Assembly: GCF_015207005.2 (NCBI RefSeq)
Contig: NZ_JADEXS020000001.1
Span: forward strand, 4,402,001 to 4,466,000
From: Desmonostoc muscorum LEGE 12446
GTDB lineage: Bacteria; Cyanobacteriota; Cyanobacteriia; Cyanobacteriales; Nostocaceae
Length of the DNA stretch: 64,000 bases
Reading direction: 5' to 3'
The first letter of the stretch is position 1. Every line of letters begins with the position of its first letter. This document shows, piece after piece, positions 34,951-43,373 of this stretch. The notes under the pieces are model-generated. The model searched no databases, was not told where the DNA came from, and saw only the letters and a list, made by a program, of their open reading frames with translations. The translations under genes were made by a program, and so were the position numbers.

Positions 34951-35033
34951 GTAGAGACGCGATTAATCGCGTCTCTACAAAAGTAAAAAGGCAAAACGAA
35001 GAATTTATCTCTGTCTTTTGCCTTTTTACTTTT
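34951..35033. terminator. Double hairpin, bidirectional terminator
   Basis: A perfect 28-bp palindrome (GTAGAGACGCGATT and its complement, 34951-34978) is followed by an 18-bp perfect inverted repeat (AAAAGTAAAAAGGCAAAA at 34979-34996, complement at 35016-35033). The A/T-rich arms provide a U-run in both directions. It lies between convergent genes. The first palindrome is a common dispersed sequence in Nostoc-type genomes. Confidence 0.8.
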
Positions 35034-35040
35034 GCCTTGG

Positions 35041-35601
35041 TTAAGCAGGTGGAATTTCTGGAGAAAAAGTGTCTGTATAATTCTCTTCAATTAATAAATT
35101 TGATGTTTCCATAATAAATGGAAGTTCTGCTCCTACCAAACCTCTTTGAATACGTTCTGAACTCTCACTAAAAACTACGAATAAAGGATATATGCTATTA
35201 GCTCCCTCACTCAAAATATGGCTGTGGCGGAAAGGCATCAACCATTCATAATCATTGTCTAAAAAAACTTGGGATTGTCGCCAACGTCCTAACAAATCAG
35301 AAAAATCTTCATGGGGACGATGGATAAAGATTAAAATCTCTACTCCCGTTTTGATTTTCCACTCTGGATCGCACATCAAAAGTGCCACATCACAGGGTAA
35401 ACAAATTGCTTGTGGCTCTGTTATGGCAGTTTTGCGAAGACGAACAATTGGTAAAGGGATAGCGATTACACTCTCATCTGGACGGCGGAGACTGGGAATC
35501 ATCTCCAAATATGGACGGTGTTGCTTTAGTAAGGCGATCGCAGCCTGATGATTACTGTACTCTGCCAAGCTCGCTTCGTACTGAGATTTTTGTACAGTCA
35601 T
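35041..35601 (-). CDS. Conserved-looking protein of unknown function
   Basis: 186 residues, not recognised. It is a soluble alpha/beta protein without signal peptide or membrane helix. Notable blocks are ESVIAIPLPIVRLRKT-like strands, ICLPCDVALLMCDPEW (three Cys), EILIFIHRPHEDF and DYEWLMPFRHSHILSEGAN (several His and acidic residues). It has its own ATG and lies upstream of, and convergent with, the dehydrogenase-like gene. About 170 bases of repeat-rich DNA separate it from pilC, so it is probably not in that operon. No function can be assigned. Confidence 0.7.
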   Translation of the reverse strand: MTVQKSQYEASLAEYSNHQAAIALLKQHRPYLEMIPSLRRPDESVIAIPLPIVRLRKTAITEPQAICLPCDVALLMCDPEWKIKTGVEILIFIHRPHEDFSDLLGRWRQSQVFLDNDYEWLMPFRHSHILSEGANSIYPLFVVFSESSERIQRGLVGAELPFIMETSNLLIEENYTDTFSPEIPPA

Positions 35602-35773
35602 AGTAAATTAGTTACCAATGAGGAGTTAAGAAAAAATTAGTTAGTTTATAGTTGGAATTGAAGAGTTAAGAATAAAAATAATTACTTTAAAATTAAAAAT
35701 CCATCAATCAAGAGTTTTCACTCCTAACTCATAACTCTTAATTTCTAACTTTTAACTCCTAACTCTTAATCCT
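35602..35773. repeat. AGTTAAG / CTAACTC repeat tract
   Basis: GAGTTAAGA units (35622 and 35662) face TCCTAACTC/ACTCTTAAT units (35721-35770), forming a loose inverted pair between the unknown gene and the pilC stop. Confidence 0.65.
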
Positions 35774-36997
35774 CTATCCCAGTTTTTCAAACACCTTAAA
35801 CATGGGTAAATACATTGCCAGCAAAATTGTACCAACCATTCCTCCTAGTACCAAAATCATGATTGGTTCCAAAACGCTAGTGAGTGCTTTTACTGCTTGC
35901 TCAACTTCATCTTCATAGAAATCAGCAACTTTCATCAACATCCCATCTAATTCTCCAGTTTCCTCACCGATACTAATCATCTGAATTGCCATAGCCGGAA
36001 AAACTTTGTCTTTTTGTAAAGCAATGCTAATCATGCCTCCTTGTTGAATCTCCATGCGGGCTGCATCTATAGCATTAGCAATTACTTGGTTTCCTGATGT
36101 ATCTCGGACAATTTCCAAGCAAGTTAAAATTGGTACGCCTGAACGAGTCAAAGATCCAAAAGTTCTGCTAAAGCGGGCAACCGAAGATTTTTGAATTAAG
36201 TCACCAAATAAAGGCATCTTGAGGGAAAGACGATCAAGTGTTATGCGACCAACAGGAGTTTTACCGTATTGTGTAAAGCCAATTTTCAGTCCTACAAGAG
36301 CGCCGATAAGCACGAAAACCTTCGGACTTCTCAAAAATAGACTAGCATCCATCAAAAATTGCGTTAGAGGTGGTAATTCAGTTCCGATTTCTGTAAAAAT
36401 CTTCGCAAAAACCGGAATCAGAAAAATGGTCATACCGAGAAAGATAGCAACTGCTATAAAACCCACCACCGTTGGATAAGATAATGCTGATTTAATTTGG
36501 TTTTGTAAGCGGGCAACATCTTCTAACAACTTGGCTAAACGATTCAATACTTCGTCTAAAACACCACCAACTTCGCCAGCTTGAATCATACTCACATATA
36601 ATCCATCAAAGCAGTCAGGATGCTTCCGCATTGCCTCTGAAAGATTCATTCCGCTTTGCACATCGTTGCTAATGTCTACGAGAGCTTGTTTCAGTTTAGT
36701 ATTACTACACTGTTCAGAAAGTACCCCCAAACTTCTAACGATCGCAACTCCCGCATTCATCAAAACAGCAAATTGACGGGAAAAAACCGCCTTGTCTTTA
36801 ACAGATACCTTAACTAAGGAATTCTGGAATTTTTTTAAGGCAACATCTGGCTGAAATCCTTGAGATTGCTTGAGGTCTTGGACTACAAATCCTTGATCTC
36901 TCAGATTAGTACGAGCTTGCGTCAAGGATTCAGCAACAATTTTTTCTGTTCGGGATTTTCCTTGCGAGTCCCGAACACGGGCAACGTAGGTTGGCAT
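35774..36997 (-). CDS. pilC: PilC, type IV pilus inner-membrane platform protein
   Basis: 407 residues of the type II secretion F / PilC family. It has a soluble N-terminal part (MPTYVARVRDSQGKSRTEKI), then two homologous T2SF domains, each with helices flanked by conserved SRQFAVLMNAGVAIVRSL (about 70-87) and ARFSRTFGSLTRSGVPIL (about 273-290). Membrane helices are near VVGFIAVAIFLGMTIFLIPV, about 225-245, and ILVLGGMVGTILLAMYLPMF. It is the platform on which the PilB and PilT motors act in assembling pilin. It is third in the pilB-pilT-pilC operon, after a 135-base gap filled with STRR. Confidence 0.95.
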   Translation of the reverse strand: MPTYVARVRDSQGKSRTEKIVAESLTQARTNLRDQGFVVQDLKQSQGFQPDVALKKFQNSLVKVSVKDKAVFSRQFAVLMNAGVAIVRSLGVLSEQCSNTKLKQALVDISNDVQSGMNLSEAMRKHPDCFDGLYVSMIQAGEVGGVLDEVLNRLAKLLEDVARLQNQIKSALSYPTVVGFIAVAIFLGMTIFLIPVFAKIFTEIGTELPPLTQFLMDASLFLRSPKVFVLIGALVGLKIGFTQYGKTPVGRITLDRLSLKMPLFGDLIQKSSVARFSRTFGSLTRSGVPILTCLEIVRDTSGNQVIANAIDAARMEIQQGGMISIALQKDKVFPAMAIQMISIGEETGELDGMLMKVADFYEDEVEQAVKALTSVLEPIMILVLGGMVGTILLAMYLPMFKVFEKLG

Positions 36998-37009
36998 AAA
37001 TCAATTCAA

Positions 37010-37128
37010 AATAATCATTGGGCATTGGGCATTGGGCATGGGGCATTGGGTATGGGGTATGGGGCATTGGGCATTGGTTATTTCTCCCCCTGCCTCCCCT
37101 GCTCCCTCATCTCCCGAATCTCTCCTAT
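37010..37128. repeat. STRR tract between pilT and pilC
   Basis: GGGCATT units in series (37020-37079) are followed by CCCCTGC/CTCCC units. The tract is transcribed within the pil operon and may affect processing of the message. Confidence 0.8.
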
Positions 37129-37132
37129 TGGT

Positions 37133-38260
37133 CTAATGCGCTTTAGCAGCCACACCTGGTTTTGCCCCTGCTGCCTGGGGTGGTGTGGAAGTACCGATGA
37201 GACGTTGGATTTCATCTGGTTTGGAAGTCTTAGACATTGCTGCTTCAAAGGAAATCGTTCCTGCTTTGTAAAAATCGGCTAAAACCTTCTCCAGAGTTTG
37301 CATTCCCAATTTGCCACCAGTTTGAATAGCTGAGTAAATTTGCGAGGTTTTGCCTTCTCGAATTAAGTTAGAAATAGCGGGAGTAACAATCAGAATTTCT
37401 TGAGCCATCACCCGACCATATTCACCGGGTTTAGGGTTTTTCTTAGATACTAATGTTTGGCTAAATACTGCTACGAGTGAGTTTGATAATTGCACCCGCA
37501 CTTGAGTTTGTCTTTCATGGGGGAAAACATCGATAATCCGGTCAACAGTTTGGGCGGCAGAACTGGTGTGTAGCGTACCAAATACCAAGTGTCCTGTTTC
37601 CGCAGCAGAAATCGCCAAAGAAATGGTTTCCAAATCGCGCATTTCCCCCACCAGAATAATATCTGGATCTTCCCGCAAGGCTGCTTTCAAAGCATTAGCA
37701 AAACTCTTGGTATCTTCTCCCAGTTGTCGTTGGTGAACCAAGCTTTTAATTGGTTCGTAAACAAATTCAATTGGATCTTCCACCGTTAAAATATGCTCTG
37801 CTTTGGTGCGGTTAATCAAGTCAATCATTGCCGCGAGGGTTGTTGTTTTCCCTGAACCTGTGGGGCCTGTTACCAGAATTAGTCCTCTAGGCTTATCGCA
37901 CATTTCCCGCACTATATCTGGCAGACCTAATTTTTCAAAGTTAGGAATTTTAGAACTTAATGCCCGTAAGCAAGCAGCATAAGCACCACGATCTTTATAG
38001 ACATTCACCCGGAAACGAGCCAAACCTTTAACACCATAAGAACAATCTAATTCCCAGGTCTGCTCTAAGGTTTTACGTTGGGTGTTATTGAGCATACTAA
38101 AAATCAGCCTTTGACACTGATCTGCCGTCAAGATATTTTCACCGATGGGAGTCAGTTTGCCACTGATGCGGAAATAGGGCGGCAAACCTGCGGATAAATG
38201 CATATCCGAACCTCCCATTTCAATCATCTGCTCCATCAAGTCTTCAATCATCATTTCCAT
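37133..38260 (-). CDS. pilT: PilT, pilus retraction ATPase
   Basis: 375 residues of the GspE-type hexameric ATPase family, retraction branch. It has GGSDMHLSAGLPPYFRISG (N-terminal PAS-like domain), Walker A GPTGSGKTTTLAAMID, ILTVEDPIEFVY (Asp box), Walker B ALREDPDIILVGEMRD and the His box TGHLVFGTLHTSSAAQTVDR. It powers pilin disassembly for twitching or phototactic gliding and DNA uptake. The ATG start (MEMMIEDLMEQ) is 124 bases downstream of the pilB stop. It is the middle gene of the motor operon. Confidence 0.97.
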   Translation of the reverse strand: MEMMIEDLMEQMIEMGGSDMHLSAGLPPYFRISGKLTPIGENILTADQCQRLIFSMLNNTQRKTLEQTWELDCSYGVKGLARFRVNVYKDRGAYAACLRALSSKIPNFEKLGLPDIVREMCDKPRGLILVTGPTGSGKTTTLAAMIDLINRTKAEHILTVEDPIEFVYEPIKSLVHQRQLGEDTKSFANALKAALREDPDIILVGEMRDLETISLAISAAETGHLVFGTLHTSSAAQTVDRIIDVFPHERQTQVRVQLSNSLVAVFSQTLVSKKNPKPGEYGRVMAQEILIVTPAISNLIREGKTSQIYSAIQTGGKLGMQTLEKVLADFYKAGTISFEAAMSKTSKPDEIQRLIGTSTPPQAAGAKPGVAAKAH

Positions 38261-38281
38261 AGTTTTGCTTCCTTAATTAAT

Positions 38282-38390
38282 GTTTGTTATTTGTCATTTG
38301 TCAGTTGTCTTTTGTCAGTTGTTTAAAGTTACTAACCATCGACCAATGACTAATGACTAATGACTAATGACCAATGACTAATGACTAATC
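38282..38390. repeat. ATGACTA heptamer tract between pilB and pilT
   Basis: TTTGTCA/GTTGTCT units (38290-38322) lead into a ladder of TGACTAA/TGACCAA heptamers (38343-38387) that reaches the pilB stop codon. Confidence 0.85.
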
Positions 38391-40397
38391 TTGAAAACGA
38401 GATGTCAGACAGTAGGGACAATCTAGCCATTCAGGTTTCAAGGTGGCATCACAAGTCCGGCAGGTAAGACCTGTCTTGCGTTTGGCTTTTAACTCTGCTT
38501 CCAAACCAGTATCTGTAAAGGTCACCCGTTCTACTTCTTCGAGAGTAGTGGAACCTTGGCGTACTAAGTCCAGACTGTAAGCCAGCAAGGTTTTCATCCC
38601 TTCTTCTACCGCCACTTCCTTGATGCGTTCCGTGGGTGCTTCTTCGTTGATGAGGGTTTGGAGGTTTTCGGTCACTCGCATGACTTCATAAACACCACAA
38701 CGCCCTTTGTAGCCGACGCCATTACAAGCTGGGCAAAGGTGATTTTTGGCTTTGGCTTCTGCGATCGCTTCTAATGTCAAAGTGTTAGCTTTGTAGAAGG
38801 TGATATCTACTTCAGAGGAAGCTGATAGACCATAACGTGCCAATTCCTCGGTTGTGGGAGTATAAGGAATCCGACATTCAGAACATACCCGCCGCACCAG
38901 ACGTTGAGCCAAAACGCCAATTAAAGAACTAGAAACCATGAAAGGCTCAATTCCCATTTCTCCCAAACGAGCGATCGCTCCTGGGGCATCATTGGTATGT
39001 AAGGTGGTTAATACTAAGTGACCAGTCAAGGCAGCCTCAATCGCTGTTTTTGCCGTTTCCTTGTCCCGCGTTTCACCCACCAGTAACACATCTGGATCTT
39101 GTCGCAAGAAAGCCCGCAACGCTGTAGCAAAATCCAGCCCTTTTTCCCGAATTACTTGTACTTGCGTAATGCCTGGAAGACTGTATTCAATTGGGTCTTC
39201 CACAGTACTGATATTAATTCCGGGGTCATTCTTTTCCGCTAGTGCCGAATACAACGAAGTTGTTTTACCGGAACCAGTCGGCCCAGTCACCAAAATCAGA
39301 CCAAAGGGACGGCTTACCATATCCTGGACAATATGTAAAGTCTCTGGATCGGTAATTAACTTATTCAATCCGAGTTGGGTGGAAGAATTATCCAAAATCC
39401 GCAGTACCACCTTTTCGCCGTAGCGACTGGGTAAGGTATTTACACGGAAGTCTACTTTGCGACCCTCAAACATCCGGCGGATACGTCCATCTTGGGGTAA
39501 ACGCCTCTCGGCAATGTCTAGATTGGAGATGATTTTAAACCGGGCTGTCACCGCTGGAATGATTTTTTTCGGCATCACGGGGAAAGCTTCACGCAGCACT
39601 CCATCTTTACGGAAGCGGATACGTAAGTTTTCTTCTTGTGGTTCCACATGAATATCGGAAACTTTTTCATGCAGGGCTTTAGCCAGGATTCTGTTGACAA
39701 GGTTAATAACAGGGGCATCTTCAGCACCCTTCATCGCTGCCCCTAAATCAGCCTCCATCTCCTCAGGGGCATCTTCAATGTCGAGATTTCCGAGATTTTC
39801 TAAATCCTGACTAATATCTGTAGAGTTTTCTCGTTCTAGGTGCTTTTGCCGCACAGCCAGATCATCCAAGTATTGGTTGATTAGCTGTTGGTAGTCCTCC
39901 TGTGTAATCACCATGCGCTGCAATGCCAAGCCTTGGGGGCGCAAGATGCGATTCAGGTCATCGGAAGCCTCCAGATTATCCGGAGCAACCATCGCCACTA
40001 AAACTGAGGGTGGGGTTTGGTCTTCGTGTTTTGACAGTGGTACCAAACGATGGCGACGGCAGATATCCACTGGGATCAGGGTATCAATCAGGGTTCCCAC
40101 CATTGTGTTACCAACGGAGTTAACTTCCGGATCGAGGAATTCAACTCCGTAGAGTATTTTTAATTCAAATAGCTGTTGTTTTTTGTATTGCCTGAGCAGC
40201 TCAGGTGATAATTGTTGTCCAGTAATTGACTCTAATACTTCCGTTAGCGGTCTGCCAGATTTGCGGCTTTCAATTAGCGCCTGTCTCATCTGTTCGGTAT
40301 TAACATAGCCAGACTGCACTAACTTGTTGCCAAAGGGCGAAAACTCTGTTCTAGTAGTTAGAGCGGTACTGCGCCGTTGTGGTGACGAGTAAGTCAT
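38385..40397 (-). CDS. pilB: PilB, pilus extension ATPase
   Basis: 670 residues: N-terminal MshEN-type domain (about 25-170, PFGNKLVQSGYVNTEQMRQ, LRPQGLALQRMVITQEDY), then the GspE ATPase. ATPase motifs are Walker A GPTGSGKTTSLYSALAE, ISTVEDPIEY, Walker B FLRQDPDVLLVGETRD and TGHLVLTTLHTNDAPGAIAR. The tetracysteine zinc module shows CSECRIPY and LCPACNGVGYKGRCG. An extra C-terminal zinc ribbon (LTCRTCDATLKPEW, CPYC) is typical of cyanobacterial PilB. It drives pilin polymerisation. First gene of the operon; a hairpin with a U-run lies in its leader. Confidence 0.96.
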   Translation of the reverse strand: MTYSSPQRRSTALTTRTEFSPFGNKLVQSGYVNTEQMRQALIESRKSGRPLTEVLESITGQQLSPELLRQYKKQQLFELKILYGVEFLDPEVNSVGNTMVGTLIDTLIPVDICRRHRLVPLSKHEDQTPPSVLVAMVAPDNLEASDDLNRILRPQGLALQRMVITQEDYQQLINQYLDDLAVRQKHLERENSTDISQDLENLGNLDIEDAPEEMEADLGAAMKGAEDAPVINLVNRILAKALHEKVSDIHVEPQEENLRIRFRKDGVLREAFPVMPKKIIPAVTARFKIISNLDIAERRLPQDGRIRRMFEGRKVDFRVNTLPSRYGEKVVLRILDNSSTQLGLNKLITDPETLHIVQDMVSRPFGLILVTGPTGSGKTTSLYSALAEKNDPGINISTVEDPIEYSLPGITQVQVIREKGLDFATALRAFLRQDPDVLLVGETRDKETAKTAIEAALTGHLVLTTLHTNDAPGAIARLGEMGIEPFMVSSSLIGVLAQRLVRRVCSECRIPYTPTTEELARYGLSASSEVDITFYKANTLTLEAIAEAKAKNHLCPACNGVGYKGRCGVYEVMRVTENLQTLINEEAPTERIKEVAVEEGMKTLLAYSLDLVRQGSTTLEEVERVTFTDTGLEAELKAKRKTGLTCRTCDATLKPEWLDCPYCLTSRFQD

Positions 40398-40469
40398 AAA
40401 TCAGCAATTGATTTGGGGAAACCTCTGGTTAAAGTATTCCCAGCATCTGACACAGAATTCTCATCCATT

Positions 40470-40495
40470 AAAAAAAGTCCTCACCAGAAGAGGAC
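40470..40495 (-). terminator. Intrinsic terminator or attenuator in the pilB leader
   Basis: On the minus strand, GTCCTC...GAGGAC (seven-base loop) is followed by seven T, about 75 bases before the pilB ATG. It either ends transcription entering from the right or attenuates pilB. Confidence 0.6.
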
Positions 40496-40906
40496 AAGGG
40501 AATGGAGTTTCATGTTGATGGTTGACTGTTGACGGTTAACACTCAACAGTTAACACCTTTTTAGAAATCATTAAATTTTGAGTAGTAAGCTAATCGTCAT
40601 TTAAATTGCACCATTTTCATGGTAATAAAAGCTGCAAACCCTCTCCCTTGCTCCCTGCCCCCTGCCCCCCTGCGATCTCAATGTGCAAATTAAATGCTTA
40701 ACAGCTTAACTCATTAAAAACCCGATCCATAAATTCAGATGAGGGGTGAATCAGATTCAGCGCCACTCTTGCAAAATACTTACTCCTAGAGTTACGCTAG
40801 CGAAAACCTGGGGTTAGAGCCTCGCCCTTAAGCGGGCGACTTTATTCTACTAACCGAGCAAGCGATTTTTAGAATTGTGATAAAATAGAGTCAGGAGGTA
40901 ACAAGC

Positions 40907-42118
40907 GTGTTTAACCTGACTTACGAATTCAAGCTAAAACCAACACAAAAACAAATATTACTGTTTGAAGAATGGATAGAAACTCATAGACGGGTTTACA
41001 ACCATGCTTTAGCTGAACGCAAGGACTGGTATAAGTCCCGTAGTTGTCAGGTAAATGCTTGTAGCCTCCATAGCTGCTATATCATTCCTGCTGAGGCACC
41101 GCGCCCAACATTTGCAAGCCAGTGCAAATCTTTAACTGCTGCACGTCAAGAAAATGAATATTTAAAACGAGTTAATGCTCAGTCTTTACAGCAAACATTG
41201 AGGCGACTTGAAAAGGCTTTTGTGAGTATGTGGGAACAAAATCATGGGTTCCCAAGATTTAAAAAGCCAGGACGGATGCGGTCTTTTTCTTTCCCGCAAT
41301 TAGGGCAAAATCCGCTAACCAATAGTCAGGTAAAATTGCCTGTAATTGGTGCTGTAAAAGTGCGTCAATCACGAAGCATTCCTGATGGTGGAATAATTAA
41401 GCAAGCGCGTGTGGCAAGAAAAGTTTCTGGATGGTATGTGATGCTAACTATTCAATGGGATGTATCCATACCAGAAAGGTTGCCACACGGAGAAGCGGTA
41501 GGAATTGATGTCGGTTTAACTAATTTTGTTGCAACTTCTAATGGTCTTTTAGTTAAGCGTCCAAAGTTTTTTGTTGATGCCGAACGCAAGCTTAAATTGC
41601 TGCAACAGCGCGTTAAGAGAAAACCTATAGGCTCGAACAATTGGCGTAAAGCACAAAGGAAAGTTGCTTCACTGTATGAATACGTTGCCAACTGCCGCAA
41701 GGATTGGCACACAAAGCTATCTCATCAAATCTGCAACGATACTGAGATGGTTTTTATTGAGGACTTAAACCTTGTCGGACTATCCCGTGGAATGTTGGGC
41801 AAGCACTGTCTAGATGCGGGATTTGGGCAATTCTTCAGTATTTTGGATCAGATTTGTTTTAAGCGTAGTGTCTATTTTCAAAAAGTAGATAGCCGTAAAA
41901 CAAGCCAAATCTGCCCAAACTGCCAAAGCGTGACAGGCAAAAAAGATTTGTCAGAGCGTATTCATAATTGCTCAAATTGCGGCTATACAACCCATAGGGA
42001 TGTCGCCGCCGCACAAGTAGTTCTCCAGAGGGGACTTGCAGCCGTGGGGCACACGGTCAAGATGCTTGCTGAGGGTAAATTCGTCGGAATCCCTGTGAAG
42101 CAAGAATCCTCAGCATAA
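40907..42118 (+). CDS. tnpB: TnpB RNA-guided nuclease of IS605-type element
   Basis: 403 residues. It has the N-terminal HTH/OrfB block (YEFKLKPTQKQILLFEEWI) and a RuvC-like core with all three acidic positions: Asp201 in GIDVGLTNF, Glu285 in FIEDLNLVGL and Asp365 in HRDVAAAQVV. A zinc finger (ICPNCQ...HNCSNCGYTTHRD) lies between the last two. Homologues are RNA-guided DNA nucleases that cut the donor site after transposon loss. GTG start, supported by a very strong AGGAGGT site eight bases upstream. The reading frame is intact, so it is probably active. It is inserted between pilB and grpE. Confidence 0.93.
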   Translation: MFNLTYEFKLKPTQKQILLFEEWIETHRRVYNHALAERKDWYKSRSCQVNACSLHSCYIIPAEAPRPTFASQCKSLTAARQENEYLKRVNAQSLQQTLRRLEKAFVSMWEQNHGFPRFKKPGRMRSFSFPQLGQNPLTNSQVKLPVIGAVKVRQSRSIPDGGIIKQARVARKVSGWYVMLTIQWDVSIPERLPHGEAVGIDVGLTNFVATSNGLLVKRPKFFVDAERKLKLLQQRVKRKPIGSNNWRKAQRKVASLYEYVANCRKDWHTKLSHQICNDTEMVFIEDLNLVGLSRGMLGKHCLDAGFGQFFSILDQICFKRSVYFQKVDSRKTSQICPNCQSVTGKKDLSERIHNCSNCGYTTHRDVAAAQVVLQRGLAAVGHTVKMLAEGKFVGIPVKQESSA

Positions 42119-42135
42119 CGGCTCAGGAGTGTCAA
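41980..42135 (+). ncRNA. Predicted omega (reRNA) at the tnpB 3' end
   Basis: In characterised TnpB systems the guide RNA scaffold overlaps the end of tnpB and the right end, and the guide itself is the flanking DNA just outside. Here the terminal stem-loop at about 42105-42130 fits the scaffold end. The guide would begin at 42136 (TCGTTCGGGTTACCGCACTA). This is predicted by analogy only. Confidence 0.4.
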
Positions 42136-42324
42136 TCGTTCGGGTTACCGCACTAGAAGCGTATCAACTAGCGTGTTCACCATTTGTCACAATAAGATGA
42201 CGGTGACATTACTCCAGGAACTTGTCGGCAATAAAATCAGCCTTAGTTGCAAGCCGCGAATGACGACGGTTGCAAGCTATGGAGATGTACTGCCATAAAA
42301 AGCATCTGGAATCAGTAGACAATA

Positions 42325-43071
42325 ATGGATGAAAATAAACAGATAAACGATACAAGCCAGCAATTGGGTGAACCAACAGAGGTAAAGCAAGCAATGAAGA
42401 GCGACTCCCCAGCCCAAATCAATTCCAATGAATCTGGCAGCGAAGTTACTGAGCAAGTGGCAGCCCAAACCAATGTAACGGCGGATACGGCTACTCTTAA
42501 TCAAGAAAATGGCGGCGCTGCAAGCGAGAAAGCTGAACTGGAAACGGCAGCTTTGGCAGAACTGACTCAACAAAACGAGTCTCTCAAAGTGCAACTAGAA
42601 GAACGTAGTACTCAATATATGCGGATTGCCGCTGATTTTGAGAATTACCGTAAACGCACTATCAAAGAAAAAGAAGAACTAGAAGCCCAGATGAAGCGGA
42701 ACACGATTCTGGAATTGCTACCAGTGGTCGATAACTTTGAGCGGGCGCGATCGCACCTCAAACCGCAATCTGATGGCGAAATGACCATCCATAAAAGTTA
42801 CCAAGGCGTTTACAAACAATTAGTAGATACCCTTAAACGTTTGGGTGTTTCACCAATGCGTCCTGAAGGTCAAGAATTCGATCCTAACCTGCACGAAGCA
42901 GTAATGCGGGAACCTACGGATGAACATCCTGAAGGAACAGTGTTAGAAGAGTTAGTGCGCGGATATTACTTGGGCGATCGCGTGCTACGCCATGCAATGG
43001 TCAAAGTCGCTGCTCCCAAGGAAGATACACCTGCTGCACTAGAAGATCAGTCGAGTCCAGCCGACAGTTAA
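42325..43071 (+). CDS. grpE: GrpE, nucleotide exchange factor of DnaK
   Basis: 248 residues. A long disordered acidic N-terminus (about 1-80) precedes the dimeric helix ([22 protein letters not shown], about 93-114). The beta-wing domain at the C-terminus includes [35 protein letters not shown] and [17 protein letters not shown]. It catalyses ADP release from DnaK. The gene leads the grpE-dnaK-dnaJ cluster, with about 300 bases before dnaK. No CIRCE element (TTAGCACTC...GAGTGCTAA) was found upstream. The TnpB element ends 190 bases upstream and may have separated the gene from its original promoter. Confidence 0.96.
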   Translation: MDENKQINDTSQQLGEPTEVKQAMKSDSPAQINSNESGSEVTEQVAAQTNVTADTATLNQENGGAASEKAELETAALAELTQQNESLKVQLEERSTQYMRIAADFENYRKRTIKEKEELEAQMKRNTILELLPVVDNFERARSHLKPQSDGEMTIHKSYQGVYKQLVDTLKRLGVSPMRPEGQEFDPNLHEAVMREPTDEHPEGTVLEELVRGYYLGDRVLRHAMVKVAAPKEDTPAALEDQSSPADS

Positions 43072-43078
43072 ACTGTAA

Positions 43079-43127
43079 CCGCTCGCCTCGCTGACCAAAA
43101 GTGCCTGGTTCTAGCAGAGGCGAGCAT
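43079..43127. terminator. Hairpin after grpE
   Basis: GCTCGCCTCGCTG and the complementary CAG..AGGCGAGC pair around a 24-base loop, just past the grpE stop. No T-run follows, so it may be a processing or partial-termination element rather than a full terminator. Confidence 0.45.
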
Positions 43128-43137
43128 CGTTATTGAG

Positions 43138-43270
43138 TATTGGGAAGATGAGGGAAATGAGGGAGATGAGGGAGCAGGAGAGGCAGGGGAGGCAGGGGAG
43201 GCAGGGGGAGAAATAACCAATGCCCAATGCCCTATTCCCTATTCCCTATTCCCTATTCCCTATTCCCCAT
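43138..43270. repeat. STRR tract between grpE and dnaK
   Basis: GAGGGAGATGAGG/GGCAGGGGA units are followed by CCCTATT units repeated five times (43231-43265). Same family as the other STRRs in the window. Confidence 0.85.
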
Positions 43271-43373
43271 TTCTAGATGCTGAAGTTTTGAGCTAGCCTT
43301 GGTTCGGTGCAAAACAAGTTAGTCCGCGACATCATAATTACAGCATAAATACTCAGTAAAAATACTGGAAAGT

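Larger units (their letters stand above)
40823..42135 (+). mobile_element. IS200/IS605-type TnpB-only element
   Basis: The left side has a small hairpin (CGCCC-TTAAGC-GGGCG at 40823-40838). The right side ends after a stem formed by AATCCTCAGC and GCTCAGGAGT, finishing with GTGTCAA (42129-42135), the usual right end of these elements. No TnpA or serine transposase is present, so the element is non-autonomous. There are no target duplications, as expected for single-strand transposition. The exact left boundary is uncertain. Confidence 0.65.

Noticed and set aside
42135..42324. CIRCE heat-shock operator upstream of grpE
   Set aside because: No TTAGCACTC-N9-GAGTGCTAA or close variant was found.
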